Source of the DNA: Rhizobium sp. NXC14
GTDB lineage: Bacteria; Pseudomonadota; Alphaproteobacteria; Rhizobiales; Rhizobiaceae
DNA length: 64,000 nt
Reading direction: 5' to 3'
NCBI RefSeq assembly: GCF_002117485.1
Contig: NZ_CP021030.1
Coordinates: forward strand, 65,001 to 129,000
A program made the position numbers and the translations under genes. The notes beneath the pieces were generated by a model that worked only from the letters and a program-made list of their open reading frames with translations, made no database searches and was not told where the DNA came from. Each line of letters opens with the position of its first letter. Position 1 is the stretch's first letter. Positions 27,829-36,070 of this stretch are shown here, in pieces.

Positions 27829-28708
27829 GATGACCGCTTCCGTGACTGCGGCCAGGCCGCCATCCGATATCACCAAACGCAGCCTGCCCGGGTCGCTCAT
27901 TGTCCACGCCCTGCTGATCGCCGCTTCGCTGCTCATGGTTTATCCGTTGCTGTGGATGGTTTCGGCTTCGGTCAGGCCGGAAACCGAGATCTTCTCGTCG
28001 ACTTCGCTCATTCCGTCGTCGATCGATTTTTCGTCCTATGCGCGCGGGTGGGTCGGCCTCGATGTCAGCTTCGGCCGATTCTTCTGGAATTCGCTCGTCA
28101 TCTCGCTGCTGGTCGTGACAGGCAATGTCATCGCCTGCTCGCTGACGGCCTTCGCCTTTGCCAGATTACGTTTTGCCGGCCGGAACTTCTGGTTCGCGAT
28201 CATGCTCGGCACGCTGATGATCCCCTATCACGTCACGCTGATTCCGCAATATGTGCTGTTCCTCAACCTTGGCTGGGTCAACACCATCCTACCGCTCGTC
28301 GTGCCGAAGTTTCTGGCAAGCGACGCCTTCTTCATCTTCCTGATGGTGCAGTTCTTCCGCGGCATCCCGCGCGAACTCGACGAGGCAGCGATGATGGACG
28401 GCTGCAGCGCCTGGCGGATCTATTGGAAGATCATGCTGCCGCTGTCGCTGCCGGTGTTGGCAACGGCCGCCATCTTCTCCTTCATCTGGACCTGGGACGA
28501 TTTCTTCGGACCTCTGATCTATCTGAACGACATGAACACCTACACGATCCAGCTCGGTCTGCGCACCTTCGTGGATTCCACCAGCGCTTCGGATTGGGGC
28601 GGTCTCTTCGCCATGTCGACCCTGACGCTGGTGCCGGTGTTCTTCTTCTTCCTGTTCTTCCAGCGCCTGCTGATCGAAGGCATCGCCACGACCGGCATGA
28701 AACGCTGA
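27821..28708 (+). CDS. ABC sugar transporter permease (MalG type), 295 aa
   Basis: Second inner-membrane permease of the importer. Segments include VHALLIAASLLMVYPLLWMV (about 27-46), NSLVISLLVVTGNVIACSLTAFAF in parts (about 88-112) and a final VPVFFFFLFFQRLLIEGI. The EAA motif is DEAAMMDGCSAWRIYWKIMLP near 187-207. Its stop TGA overlaps the ATG of the following Gfo/Idh gene by one base, so all genes here are one transcription unit. Confidence 0.95.
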   Translation: MTEMTASVTAARPPSDITKRSLPGSLIVHALLIAASLLMVYPLLWMVSASVRPETEIFSSTSLIPSSIDFSSYARGWVGLDVSFGRFFWNSLVISLLVVTGNVIACSLTAFAFARLRFAGRNFWFAIMLGTLMIPYHVTLIPQYVLFLNLGWVNTILPLVVPKFLASDAFFIFLMVQFFRGIPRELDEAAMMDGCSAWRIYWKIMLPLSLPVLATAAIFSFIWTWDDFFGPLIYLNDMNTYTIQLGLRTFVDSTSASDWGGLFAMSTLTLVPVFFFFLFFQRLLIEGIATTGMKR

Positions 28709-29805
28709 TGGTGGCGATGGAAAAGAGTGACATGAGCATCAAGACCGTCGCGATCGTCGGCTGCGGCATTGGCCGTTCGCATATCGTCGAAGGCTATCTG
28801 CCGCATTCCGATAAGTTCAAGGTGGCGGCGATCTGCGATCTGAACGAAGAACGCATGGCCGCCGTCGGCGACGAGTTCGGCATCGAACGCCGCACCACCT
28901 CTTTCGAGACGCTGCTGGCCGACGAAACGATCGACATCATCGATATCTGCACCCCTCCCGGCATTCATCTGGAGCAGGTGGTCGCCGCTCTCGGTGCCGG
29001 CAAGCATGTTGTCTGCGAAAAGCCGCTGACGGGCTCGCTAGCCGGCGTCGATACCATCATGGAAGCGGAAAAGACCGCCAAAGGCGTGCTGATGCCGATC
29101 TTCCAGTACCGCTACGGCGACGGCATCCAGAAGGCCAAACGGATCATCGATGCCGGCATTGCCGGCAAGCCCTATACGGCTTCCGTTGAAACCTTCTGGC
29201 TGCGCAAGCCCGAATATTACTCCGTGCCCTGGCGCGGCAAATGGGCGACCGAACTCGGCGGCGTACTCGTCACCCATGCCCTGCACCTGCACGACATGCT
29301 GATGCATTTGATGGGTCCGGCGGCAAGGGTCTTCGGCCGCGTCGCCACCCGCGTCAATGATATCGAGGTCGAGGATTGTGCCTCCGCCAGCCTGCTGATG
29401 GAAAACGGCGCCTTCGTCTCGCTGTCCTGCACGCTCGGCTCGCAGGAACAGATCAGCCGGCTGAGACTGCATTTCGAGAATGTCACCTTCGAAAGCACGC
29501 ACGAACCCTATACGCCGGGCAAGGATCCCTGGAAGATCATCGCCGCCAATGATGACGTTCAGGAAAAGATCGATCGCGTGGTCGGCGACTGGCAGCCCGT
29601 TGCGCCGCGCTTCACCACCCAGATGGGTCAGTTCCACGCCTTCCTCAGCGGCACTGGACCCCTGCCGGTGACTACGAAGGATGCGCGCCGTGCGCTCGAA
29701 CTCGTCACCGCCATCTACCAGTCTTCCGACAGCGGCGCCGAAGTGCCGCTGCCGGTCGGTCCCGACAGTCCGAAATACGCCGATTGGCGCGCAAGAACGA
29801 AGTAA
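28708..29805 (+). CDS. Gfo/Idh/MocA family oxidoreductase, 365 aa
   Basis: Rossmann fold VAIVGCGIGRSHIVEGYL at about residues 12-29, EKP motif in HVVCEKPLTGSL near 101, and GGVLVTHALHLHDMLMHLMG with the family His residues near 190. The ATG at 28708 overlaps the permease stop; ATG codons at 28717 and 28732 are alternatives, the last giving a protein that begins MSIKTVAIVG, and no upstream site is strong. An open frame continuing back to 27952 is a shadow of the permease gene. Lying between permease and ATPase genes, it probably acts on the imported sugar first, by NAD(P)-dependent oxidation. Confidence 0.9.
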   Translation: MVAMEKSDMSIKTVAIVGCGIGRSHIVEGYLPHSDKFKVAAICDLNEERMAAVGDEFGIERRTTSFETLLADETIDIIDICTPPGIHLEQVVAALGAGKHVVCEKPLTGSLAGVDTIMEAEKTAKGVLMPIFQYRYGDGIQKAKRIIDAGIAGKPYTASVETFWLRKPEYYSVPWRGKWATELGGVLVTHALHLHDMLMHLMGPAARVFGRVATRVNDIEVEDCASASLLMENGAFVSLSCTLGSQEQISRLRLHFENVTFESTHEPYTPGKDPWKIIAANDDVQEKIDRVVGDWQPVAPRFTTQMGQFHAFLSGTGPLPVTTKDARRALELVTAIYQSSDSGAEVPLPVGPDSPKYADWRARTK

Positions 29806-29832
29806 CCTGTAAAAGAGAGGGGTTTTGAGAAG

Positions 29833-30909
29833 ATGGCAACCAGTGTCGTTCTTCAGAAGGTCGAGAAGCGCTACGGCGCAATGGATGTGATCCATGGCAT
29901 CGACCTGACGATCGATCCCGGCGAATTCGTCGTTTTCGTCGGCCCCTCGGGCTGCGGCAAATCCACCCTTCTGCGGATGATCGCCGGCCTCGAGGAGATC
30001 TCGGGCGGCGCGCTGCTGCTCGACAGCGAACGCATGAACGAGGTGGCGCCCGCCAAGCGCGGCATCGCCATGGTCTTCCAGTCCTACGCGCTCTATCCGC
30101 ATATGTCGGTTTACAAGAACCTCGCCTTCGGCCTGGAGACGGCGGGTTACAAGAAGGCCGAGATCCAGCCGAAAGTAAAGCGCGCCGCCGAGATCCTGCA
30201 GATCGAGAAGCTCCTTGAGCGGAAGCCGAAAGCGCTCTCCGGCGGCCAGCGCCAGCGCGTGGCGATCGGCCGCGCCATCGTGCGCGAGCCACGCATCTTC
30301 CTGTTCGACGAACCGCTGTCCAACCTCGATGCCGAACTGCGCGTGCAGATGCGTGTCGAGATCTCCCGCCTGCACCGGCAGCTCGGCAACACCATGATCT
30401 ACGTCACGCATGACCAGGTCGAAGCCATGACCATGGCAGACAAGATCGTCGTGTTGAATTCAGGCCGCATCGAGCAGGTCGGCGCGCCGCTCGATCTCTA
30501 CAACAACCCGGCCAACCGCTTCGTCGCAGGATTCATCGGCAGCCCGAAGATGAATTTCCTCAAGGCCCGCATCGAAAAGGTCGGCGAGGCCGAAACCAGC
30601 ATTCACGTCTGCGGCAACTCCGTCCGCCTGCCGCGCCGGCTGAAAGGCGAGGCCGGCCAGGAGGTCACCTTCGGCATTCGCCCCGAACATCTTTCGCTTG
30701 CAGAGGGCGCCATCACGCTCTCGACCGTCAATGTCGATCTCGTCGAAAATCTTGGCGGCGCCACCATGCTCTACACCACGACGCCGGATGGGCAGCTCTT
30801 GACGATCGCCCTTGACGGCCAGCAGAAGGTCGAGCGGGGCGCCAATGTGAAGACCTTCTTCGATCCCGCCCGCTGCCACGTATTCGACGCCGCCGGTAAA
30901 ACGATCTGA
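29833..30909 (+). CDS. ABC transporter ATP-binding protein (UgpC/MsmK type), 358 aa
   Basis: Complete ATPase: Walker A GPSGCGKST at residues 37-45, Q-loop in MVFQSYALYPHMSV, signature LSGGQRQRVAIGRA near 134, Walker B IFLFDEPLSNLD, and H-loop IYVTHDQVEAMTMAD. The last 120 residues are the OB-fold/TOBE domain of CUT1 ATPases (VTFGIRPEHLSL). AGAGAGGGG precedes the ATG. It completes the importer with the binding protein and the two permeases; the orphan binding protein at 14541 could use the same channel. Confidence 0.95.
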   Translation: MATSVVLQKVEKRYGAMDVIHGIDLTIDPGEFVVFVGPSGCGKSTLLRMIAGLEEISGGALLLDSERMNEVAPAKRGIAMVFQSYALYPHMSVYKNLAFGLETAGYKKAEIQPKVKRAAEILQIEKLLERKPKALSGGQRQRVAIGRAIVREPRIFLFDEPLSNLDAELRVQMRVEISRLHRQLGNTMIYVTHDQVEAMTMADKIVVLNSGRIEQVGAPLDLYNNPANRFVAGFIGSPKMNFLKARIEKVGEAETSIHVCGNSVRLPRRLKGEAGQEVTFGIRPEHLSLAEGAITLSTVNVDLVENLGGATMLYTTTPDGQLLTIALDGQQKVERGANVKTFFDPARCHVFDAAGKTI

Positions 30910-31022
30910 CTCTCGGGAGCGCTCACGCGAGTCCGGAAGGATGCGTGGCGCTGCCGCCGCTGCTTGACAGCCGATCCTGCTCTGTCCCATCATTTCGGGA
31001 GGGTCCGCAAGGAGGGGTGAGC

Positions 31023-31898
31023 ATGACGCCTGAGGATAGGATTCATGCGCTTGGCATCTGGCAGGGCTCGATCGAAATATCGCCGATAGCAGGCGGCATC
31101 ACCAACAGGAACTATCTGGTCAGCGATGCCGTCGCGCGTTGCGTGGTGAGATTGGGCACCGACATTCCGATCCATCACATCAGCCGCCAGAACGAGCTTG
31201 CCGCCAGCCGCGCCGCACATGCCGCCGGCCTGTCGCCTGCCGTCATTCACCATTCGCCTGGCGTGCTGGTGCTCGAATATATCGAGGCGAGGGCGCTCTT
31301 GCCGGAGGATATCAGGGCGCCTGGCATGCTTGCCCGGGTGGTCCCGCTGGTGCGTGCCTGTCACCACGATATCGCCCGGCATTTCCGCGGCCCGGCGATG
31401 ATCTTCTGGGTCTTCCACGTCATCCGCGATTATGCCGCCAACCTGAAAGCGGCAGGCAGCGCCTACCTTCCCTTGCTTGCGAAACTCGTCACCAACGCCG
31501 AGACACTGGAAGAAGCGGCAGGGCCTTTCGATATCGCCTTCGGCCACAATGATCTGCTGGCAGCCAATTTTCTCGATGACGGCAAGCGGCTTTGGCTGAT
31601 CGACTGGGACTATGCCGGCTTCAACACGCCGCTTTTCGATCTTGGTGGATTGGCCTCCAACAACGAACTGCCGGAATCGGCCGAGCGGCTGATGCTGGAA
31701 ATCTATTTCGACCGGCCGCCAGCCGATGAGCTGATCAGACGATACGCCGCGATGAAATGCGCCTCGCTCCTGCGCGAGACGTTCTGGAGCATGATTTCGG
31801 AAATCCATTCCACGATCGATTTCGACTATGCCGCCTATACGGCCGAGAATCTCGCTCGTTTCGAGCGCGCCTACCAAGCCTTTGAACGGGATCAATAA
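31023..31898 (+). CDS. Choline/aminoglycoside-kinase-like phosphotransferase, 291 aa
   Basis: Protein-kinase-like small-molecule phosphotransferase: glycine-rich AGGITNRNYLV near residues 23-33, the catalytic-loop motif FGHNDLLAANFL near 178-189 (H-N-D-x(4)-N) and metal-binding LIDWDYAGFN near 197-206. The family includes choline and ethanolamine kinases. The ATG at 31023 follows AAGGAGGGG; the frame extends upstream but that would pass the best site. A 113-bp gap separates it from the ATPase gene, so it may have its own promoter. The next gene starts one base after its stop. Substrate unknown. Confidence 0.85.
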   Translation: MTPEDRIHALGIWQGSIEISPIAGGITNRNYLVSDAVARCVVRLGTDIPIHHISRQNELAASRAAHAAGLSPAVIHHSPGVLVLEYIEARALLPEDIRAPGMLARVVPLVRACHHDIARHFRGPAMIFWVFHVIRDYAANLKAAGSAYLPLLAKLVTNAETLEEAAGPFDIAFGHNDLLAANFLDDGKRLWLIDWDYAGFNTPLFDLGGLASNNELPESAERLMLEIYFDRPPADELIRRYAAMKCASLLRETFWSMISEIHSTIDFDYAAYTAENLARFERAYQAFERDQ

Positions 31899-34349
31899 AT
31901 GATGAGACAATTACCGAAGACGGCAAAGGCCGTGGTCATCGGCGGCGGCATCATCGGCTGCTCGACAGCTTATCATCTCGGCAAGCTCGGCTGGACCGAT
32001 ACCGTCCTGCTCGAACGCAAGAAGCTCACCTCCGGCACCACCTTTCATGCTGCCGGTCTCGTCGGCCAGCTGCGCACGAGCGCCAACATCACCCAGTTGC
32101 TCGGTTACTCCGTCGATCTCTACAAGCGGCTGGAGGCGGAAACCGGCCTCGGCACCGGCTGGAAGATGAATGGCGGCCTGCGGCTTGCCTGCAATGAGGA
32201 GCGCTGGACGGAGGTTAGGCGCCAGGCGACCACGGCGCAGTCCTTCGGCCTCGACATGCAGTTGCTGACGCCGCAAGAAGCCTTCGATCTCTGGCCGCTG
32301 ATGACGATTGACGATCTCGTCGGCGCCGCCTTTCTACCAACCGACGGTCAGGCCAACCCCTCCGACATCACCCAGGCGTTGGCCAAAGGCGCCCGTATAT
32401 CAGGCGTCTCGATTTTCGAGGATACCGAGGTTCTCGATCTCGACATCGACAAGGGAAAGATCCGTGCAGTTATCACCGCTGAGGGGCGCATCGAATGCGA
32501 GCGGGTCGTCGTCTGTGCCGGTCAATGGACACGCGCCTTCGCCGCCCGCTTCGGCGTCAGCGTGCCGCTGGTCTCCGTTGAGCACCAATATATCATCACC
32601 GAATCCTTCGGTGTGCCTTCTAACCTGCCGACGCTGCGTGATCCCGATCGCCTGACCTATTACAAGGAGGAGGTCGGTGGTATCGTTATGGGCGGCTATG
32701 AGCCGAACCCGATTGCCTGGGCGAAAGATGGGATCCCCGAGGGTTTCCACTACACGCTGCTGGACAGCAATTTTGAGCATTTCGAGCAGATCATGGAGCA
32801 GGCGCTCGGCCGTGTTCCGGCGCTGGAGAATGTCGGCGTCAAGCAGCTCTTGAACGGCCCGGAAAGCTTCACGCCCGACGGCAACTTCATTCTCGGCGAG
32901 GCGCCGGAACTGAAGAACTTCTACGTCGGCGCCGGCTTCAACGCCTTCGGCATCGCGTCTGCCGGCGGCGCCGGCATGGCACTGGCCGAATGGGTGACGA
33001 AGGGCGAACCGCCCTATGATCTCTGGCCGGTTGACATCCGCCGTTTTGGACGCCCGCATTTCGATACCGACTGGGTGCGCACCCGCACGCTCGAAGCCTA
33101 TGGCAAACACTACACCATGGCCTGGCCGTTCGAGGAGCATTCGAGCGGCCGCCCCTGTCGCAAATCGCCGCTCTATGACCGGCTGAAGGCACAGGGCGCC
33201 TGTTTCGGCGAGAAGCTCGGCTGGGAGCGGCCGAACTGGTTTGCCGATCTCTTCGCCAATGAAGAGCCACGGGATATGTACAGCTATGGCCGTCAGAACT
33301 GGTTCGAGGCCGTCGGCCGCGAGCATAAGGCGGTGCGCGAAGCGGCGGTCATCTTCGACCAGACCTCCTTTGCCAAATTCGTGCTGAAGGGCAGGGATGC
33401 CGAGGCAGCACTCTCCTGGATCGCTTCCAACGATGTCGCAAAACCTGTGGGATCGCTCGTCTACACCCAGATGCTGAACGACAGGGGTGGCATCGAATGC
33501 GATCTGACCGTCGCCCGTATCGCCGAGAACGAATATTACATCGTCACCGGCACGGGTTTTGCCACCCACGACTTCGATTGGATCGCACGCAATATTCCGG
33601 ACGAGATGCATGCCGAACTTGTCGACGTCACGTCAGCCTATTCCGTTCTGTCGCTGATGGGGCCGAATGCGCGAGCGGTGCTCGAAAACGTGACCGGCGG
33701 CGATGTCTCCAATGCGGCCTTCCCCTTCGGCCAGGTCAGGACCATCGGCATATCGGGCTGTCCGGTGCGCGCGCTGCGCATTACCTATGTCGGCGAACTC
33801 GGCTACGAGCTGCATGTCCCAGTCGAATATGCCACCACGGTCTATGACGTGCTGATGGCATCAGGCGGCGAATTCGGCCTTGTCAATGCCGGCTATCGCG
33901 CCATCGAGAGCTGCCGGCTGGAAAAGGGGTATCGCGCCTGGGGATCCGATATCGGGCCCGATCACACGCCTGTCGAAGCCGGCCTCGGCTGGGCGGTGAA
34001 GATCCGCAAGAACATCCCCTTCCGCGGTCGCGGGGCGATCGAGCGGCAGCTGAAGGACGGCGTGAAAAAGCGCCTTGGCTGCTTCGTTCCCGACGATCCC
34101 AATACAGTGCTGCTCGGCCGCGAAACCATTTATCGCGACGGCAAGCGTGTCGGCTGGCTCTCGAGCGGCGGCTTCGGTTACACGCTTGGGAAGGCGATCG
34201 GCTACGGCTACGTCCGCAATCCCGAGGGGGTTACCGAGGATTTCGTCCTCTCCGGCACCTATGAGCTCGATGTCGCCAGGGAGCGCATTCCCTGCAAGGT
34301 GTCGCTTTCGCCGCTTTACGATCCCGATATGGCGCGGGTGAAGGGCTGA
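31899..34349 (+). CDS. FAD-dependent oxidoreductase fused to GcvT domain (dimethylglycine/sarcosine dehydrogenase-like), 816 aa
   Basis: The N-terminal half is a DAO-type flavoprotein: VVIGGGIIGCSTAYHLGKLG at residues 12-31 for ADP binding, then the SGTTFHAAGLVGQLR segment with the His used for covalent FAD in this family. The C-terminal half (from about 435) is a glycine-cleavage T / folate-binding domain with YTQMLNDRGGIECDLTV, SLMGPNAR and the C-terminal barrel. This layout fits dimethylglycine or sarcosine dehydrogenase relatives that demethylate N-methyl compounds and pass one-carbon units to tetrahydrofolate. It abuts the kinase-like gene without a gap, so the pair may work on a methylated amine. 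Not clearly tied to the sugar genes. Confidence 0.9.
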   Translation: MMRQLPKTAKAVVIGGGIIGCSTAYHLGKLGWTDTVLLERKKLTSGTTFHAAGLVGQLRTSANITQLLGYSVDLYKRLEAETGLGTGWKMNGGLRLACNEERWTEVRRQATTAQSFGLDMQLLTPQEAFDLWPLMTIDDLVGAAFLPTDGQANPSDITQALAKGARISGVSIFEDTEVLDLDIDKGKIRAVITAEGRIECERVVVCAGQWTRAFAARFGVSVPLVSVEHQYIITESFGVPSNLPTLRDPDRLTYYKEEVGGIVMGGYEPNPIAWAKDGIPEGFHYTLLDSNFEHFEQIMEQALGRVPALENVGVKQLLNGPESFTPDGNFILGEAPELKNFYVGAGFNAFGIASAGGAGMALAEWVTKGEPPYDLWPVDIRRFGRPHFDTDWVRTRTLEAYGKHYTMAWPFEEHSSGRPCRKSPLYDRLKAQGACFGEKLGWERPNWFADLFANEEPRDMYSYGRQNWFEAVGREHKAVREAAVIFDQTSFAKFVLKGRDAEAALSWIASNDVAKPVGSLVYTQMLNDRGGIECDLTVARIAENEYYIVTGTGFATHDFDWIARNIPDEMHAELVDVTSAYSVLSLMGPNARAVLENVTGGDVSNAAFPFGQVRTIGISGCPVRALRITYVGELGYELHVPVEYATTVYDVLMASGGEFGLVNAGYRAIESCRLEKGYRAWGSDIGPDHTPVEAGLGWAVKIRKNIPFRGRGAIERQLKDGVKKRLGCFVPDDPNTVLLGRETIYRDGKRVGWLSSGGFGYTLGKAIGYGYVRNPEGVTEDFVLSGTYELDVARERIPCKVSLSPLYDPDMARVKG

Positions 34350-34371
34350 GCTGACTCAAGGAGAGGTGTAT

Positions 34372-34580
34372 CGTGTGGCACCCCCCTCTGGCCTGCCGGC
34401 CATCTCCCCCACAAGGGTGGAGATCGGCAAGAGGCTTGACCATCGCTCCTCTCAAACGGGCACCGACAACCACAATGCTTGAGTTGTTTGGGCCTGAAGT
34501 GGTTGGGGAAGCCATCGCGCCCGGCCGATCTCCCTCCTTGTGGGGGAGATGCCCGCAGGGCAGAGGGGGGTGTCACACGG
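34372..34580. repeat. Palindromic MITE-like element, about 209 bp
   Basis: Arms of about 56 bp, 34372-34427 and 34525-34580, are reverse complements with only a few mismatches. Both contain the core CATCTCCCCCACAAGG and CCTCTG next to a C-run. About 97 bp of unrelated sequence separates them. It lies in the gap between convergent genes (31899 and 34613), holds no ORF that looks real, and resembles a non-autonomous palindromic repeat or a large hairpin terminator. Confidence 0.75.
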
Positions 34581-34612
34581 CACACCCTCTCTTTCCCGAA
34601 AGGCTCCAAGCC

Positions 34613-36070
34613 TTAAAACAGCGGCAGCCGATCATCCTGGATCAGAATCTCCAGCTTATCCGACACATCCTGCGTCCACGCCCGATGGCCCGTCAAAGCC
34701 GCCGGGAAAAGGCCGGGGAGGGTGAAGAGCGCCGCCGAAATCGCCGGACCGGTGCGGGGCACATCGGCAATGAGCGCGGCGATTTCGCCGGCACGGGGAT
34801 CGCGCAGCTCATAACGTTCGCCATTGCCGTGTTCGCCGATCGCATAGCGCATCCAGGCCGCGACTGCGACCGCGTAGGTCTCCGCCCGGTCGCCCTTCGC
34901 CAGCACCTCACATGCCGGCTCCAGCAGCCGCTGCGGCAGTTTCTGAGTGCCGTCCATGGCGATCTGGTAGGTGCGGTGTGCGATCGCCTTGTTTGCAAAG
35001 CGTGCTATCAATTCGTTGGCATAATCATTGAGATCGATGCCGGGGACGGCGTCGAGGGTGCGCGCAGCCGCGTGCATGTGACGGTAGGCAAGGGCGGCAA
35101 GGCCAGTGTCGTCCATCACGTCGCGGATGAATTCATAGCCGCCGATATAACCGAGATAGGCAAGCAGCGAATGGGCGCCGTTCAGCATCCTGAGCTTCAT
35201 TTTTTCGTAGGCCGAGACTTCCTCGACCATCAGCGCGCCGCGTACCTTTTCCCAGGCCGGCCGACCATTGGCGAAATGATCTTCGATGACCCATTGGGTG
35301 AAGGGCTCGGTCTCGATCGCCGCCAAGTCGGTGCGGCCCGTCAGCCGCTCGGCATCGGCATAGGTCGCCTCGGTGCTTGCCGGCGTGATGCGGTCGACCA
35401 TCGTCGAGGGGAAGGGGACATTAGTCTCGATCCAGCGATGGAGATCGGCATCGATGCGCGAGGTGAATTCCAGCACGAGGCGTTTCAGTACCGCGCCGTT
35501 GCTCGGCAGGTTGTCGCAGCTGAGCGGGGTGAAGGGGGCTACGCCCTTCTGTCTGCGGCGCGCCAGCCCTTCGACGAGATAGCCGATGACGCCGCGCGGC
35601 GCATGCCGATTGGCAAGATCGGCGACAATATCGGGGTGTTTGAGGTCTAGGCCGCCCGTTGCGGGATCGAAACCATAGGCCTTTTCCGTCACCGTCATGC
35701 TGACGATGCGGATGGCAGGATCCTCGAGCCGCGCCAGCAGCCCGGCCGGATCGCGCGGCGCCACATGCGCCTTCAGGATCGAACCGATCACCTCGGCCGT
35801 CGTGCCCGACGTATCGCGGATCAGCATCGTATAGAGGCCGTTCTGGGCGGAGAGATTGTCCGCGACATCGGGCGTGCGCAGGCTCGCCACCTCGATACCC
35901 CAGTCGCCGCCTGCGGCTGCGAGCGCCGCATCCGTGAAGGGTGCGAAATGGGCGCGGAAGAAGGCGCCGGGGCCGAGATGCAGGATGCCGGCCTTCAGTG
36001 CATTCCTGTTATAGGCGGGAAGCTTCGCCGTCGGCGCAAGGCCGGTCACGTTCTGCAGTCTGTCGCTCAC
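34613..36070 (-). CDS. uxuB: Mannitol dehydrogenase family protein, probable fructuronate reductase, 485 aa
   Basis: Long-chain polyol dehydrogenase: ILHLGPGAFFRAHFAPFTD in the N-terminal NAD region (about 29-47), SMTVTEKAYG near 125, and VSAYEKMKLRMLNGAHSLLAYLG given in parts (near 285-305) with the catalytic Lys and Asn of the family. Mannitol dehydrogenase, tagaturonate and fructuronate reductases share this pattern. The four-base overlap with uxaC (GTG start inside the uxaC stop) favours fructuronate to mannonate in glucuronate breakdown. GTG start. No mannonate dehydratase gene is in the window. Confidence 0.85.
   Translation of the reverse strand: MSDRLQNVTGLAPTAKLPAYNRNALKAGILHLGPGAFFRAHFAPFTDAALAAAGGDWGIEVASLRTPDVADNLSAQNGLYTMLIRDTSGTTAEVIGSILKAHVAPRDPAGLLARLEDPAIRIVSMTVTEKAYGFDPATGGLDLKHPDIVADLANRHAPRGVIGYLVEGLARRRQKGVAPFTPLSCDNLPSNGAVLKRLVLEFTSRIDADLHRWIETNVPFPSTMVDRITPASTEATYADAERLTGRTDLAAIETEPFTQWVIEDHFANGRPAWEKVRGALMVEEVSAYEKMKLRMLNGAHSLLAYLGYIGGYEFIRDVMDDTGLAALAYRHMHAAARTLDAVPGIDLNDYANELIARFANKAIAHRTYQIAMDGTQKLPQRLLEPACEVLAKGDRAETYAVAVAAWMRYAIGEHGNGERYELRDPRAGEIAALIADVPRTGPAISAALFTLPGLFPAALTGHRAWTQDVSDKLEILIQDDRLPLF

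Noticed and set aside
27952..28707. Upstream extension of the Gfo/Idh frame by about 250 codons
   Set aside because: It overlaps the MalG-type permease in another frame and reads as low-quality Arg/His-rich sequence; the true gene starts at 28708 or slightly later.
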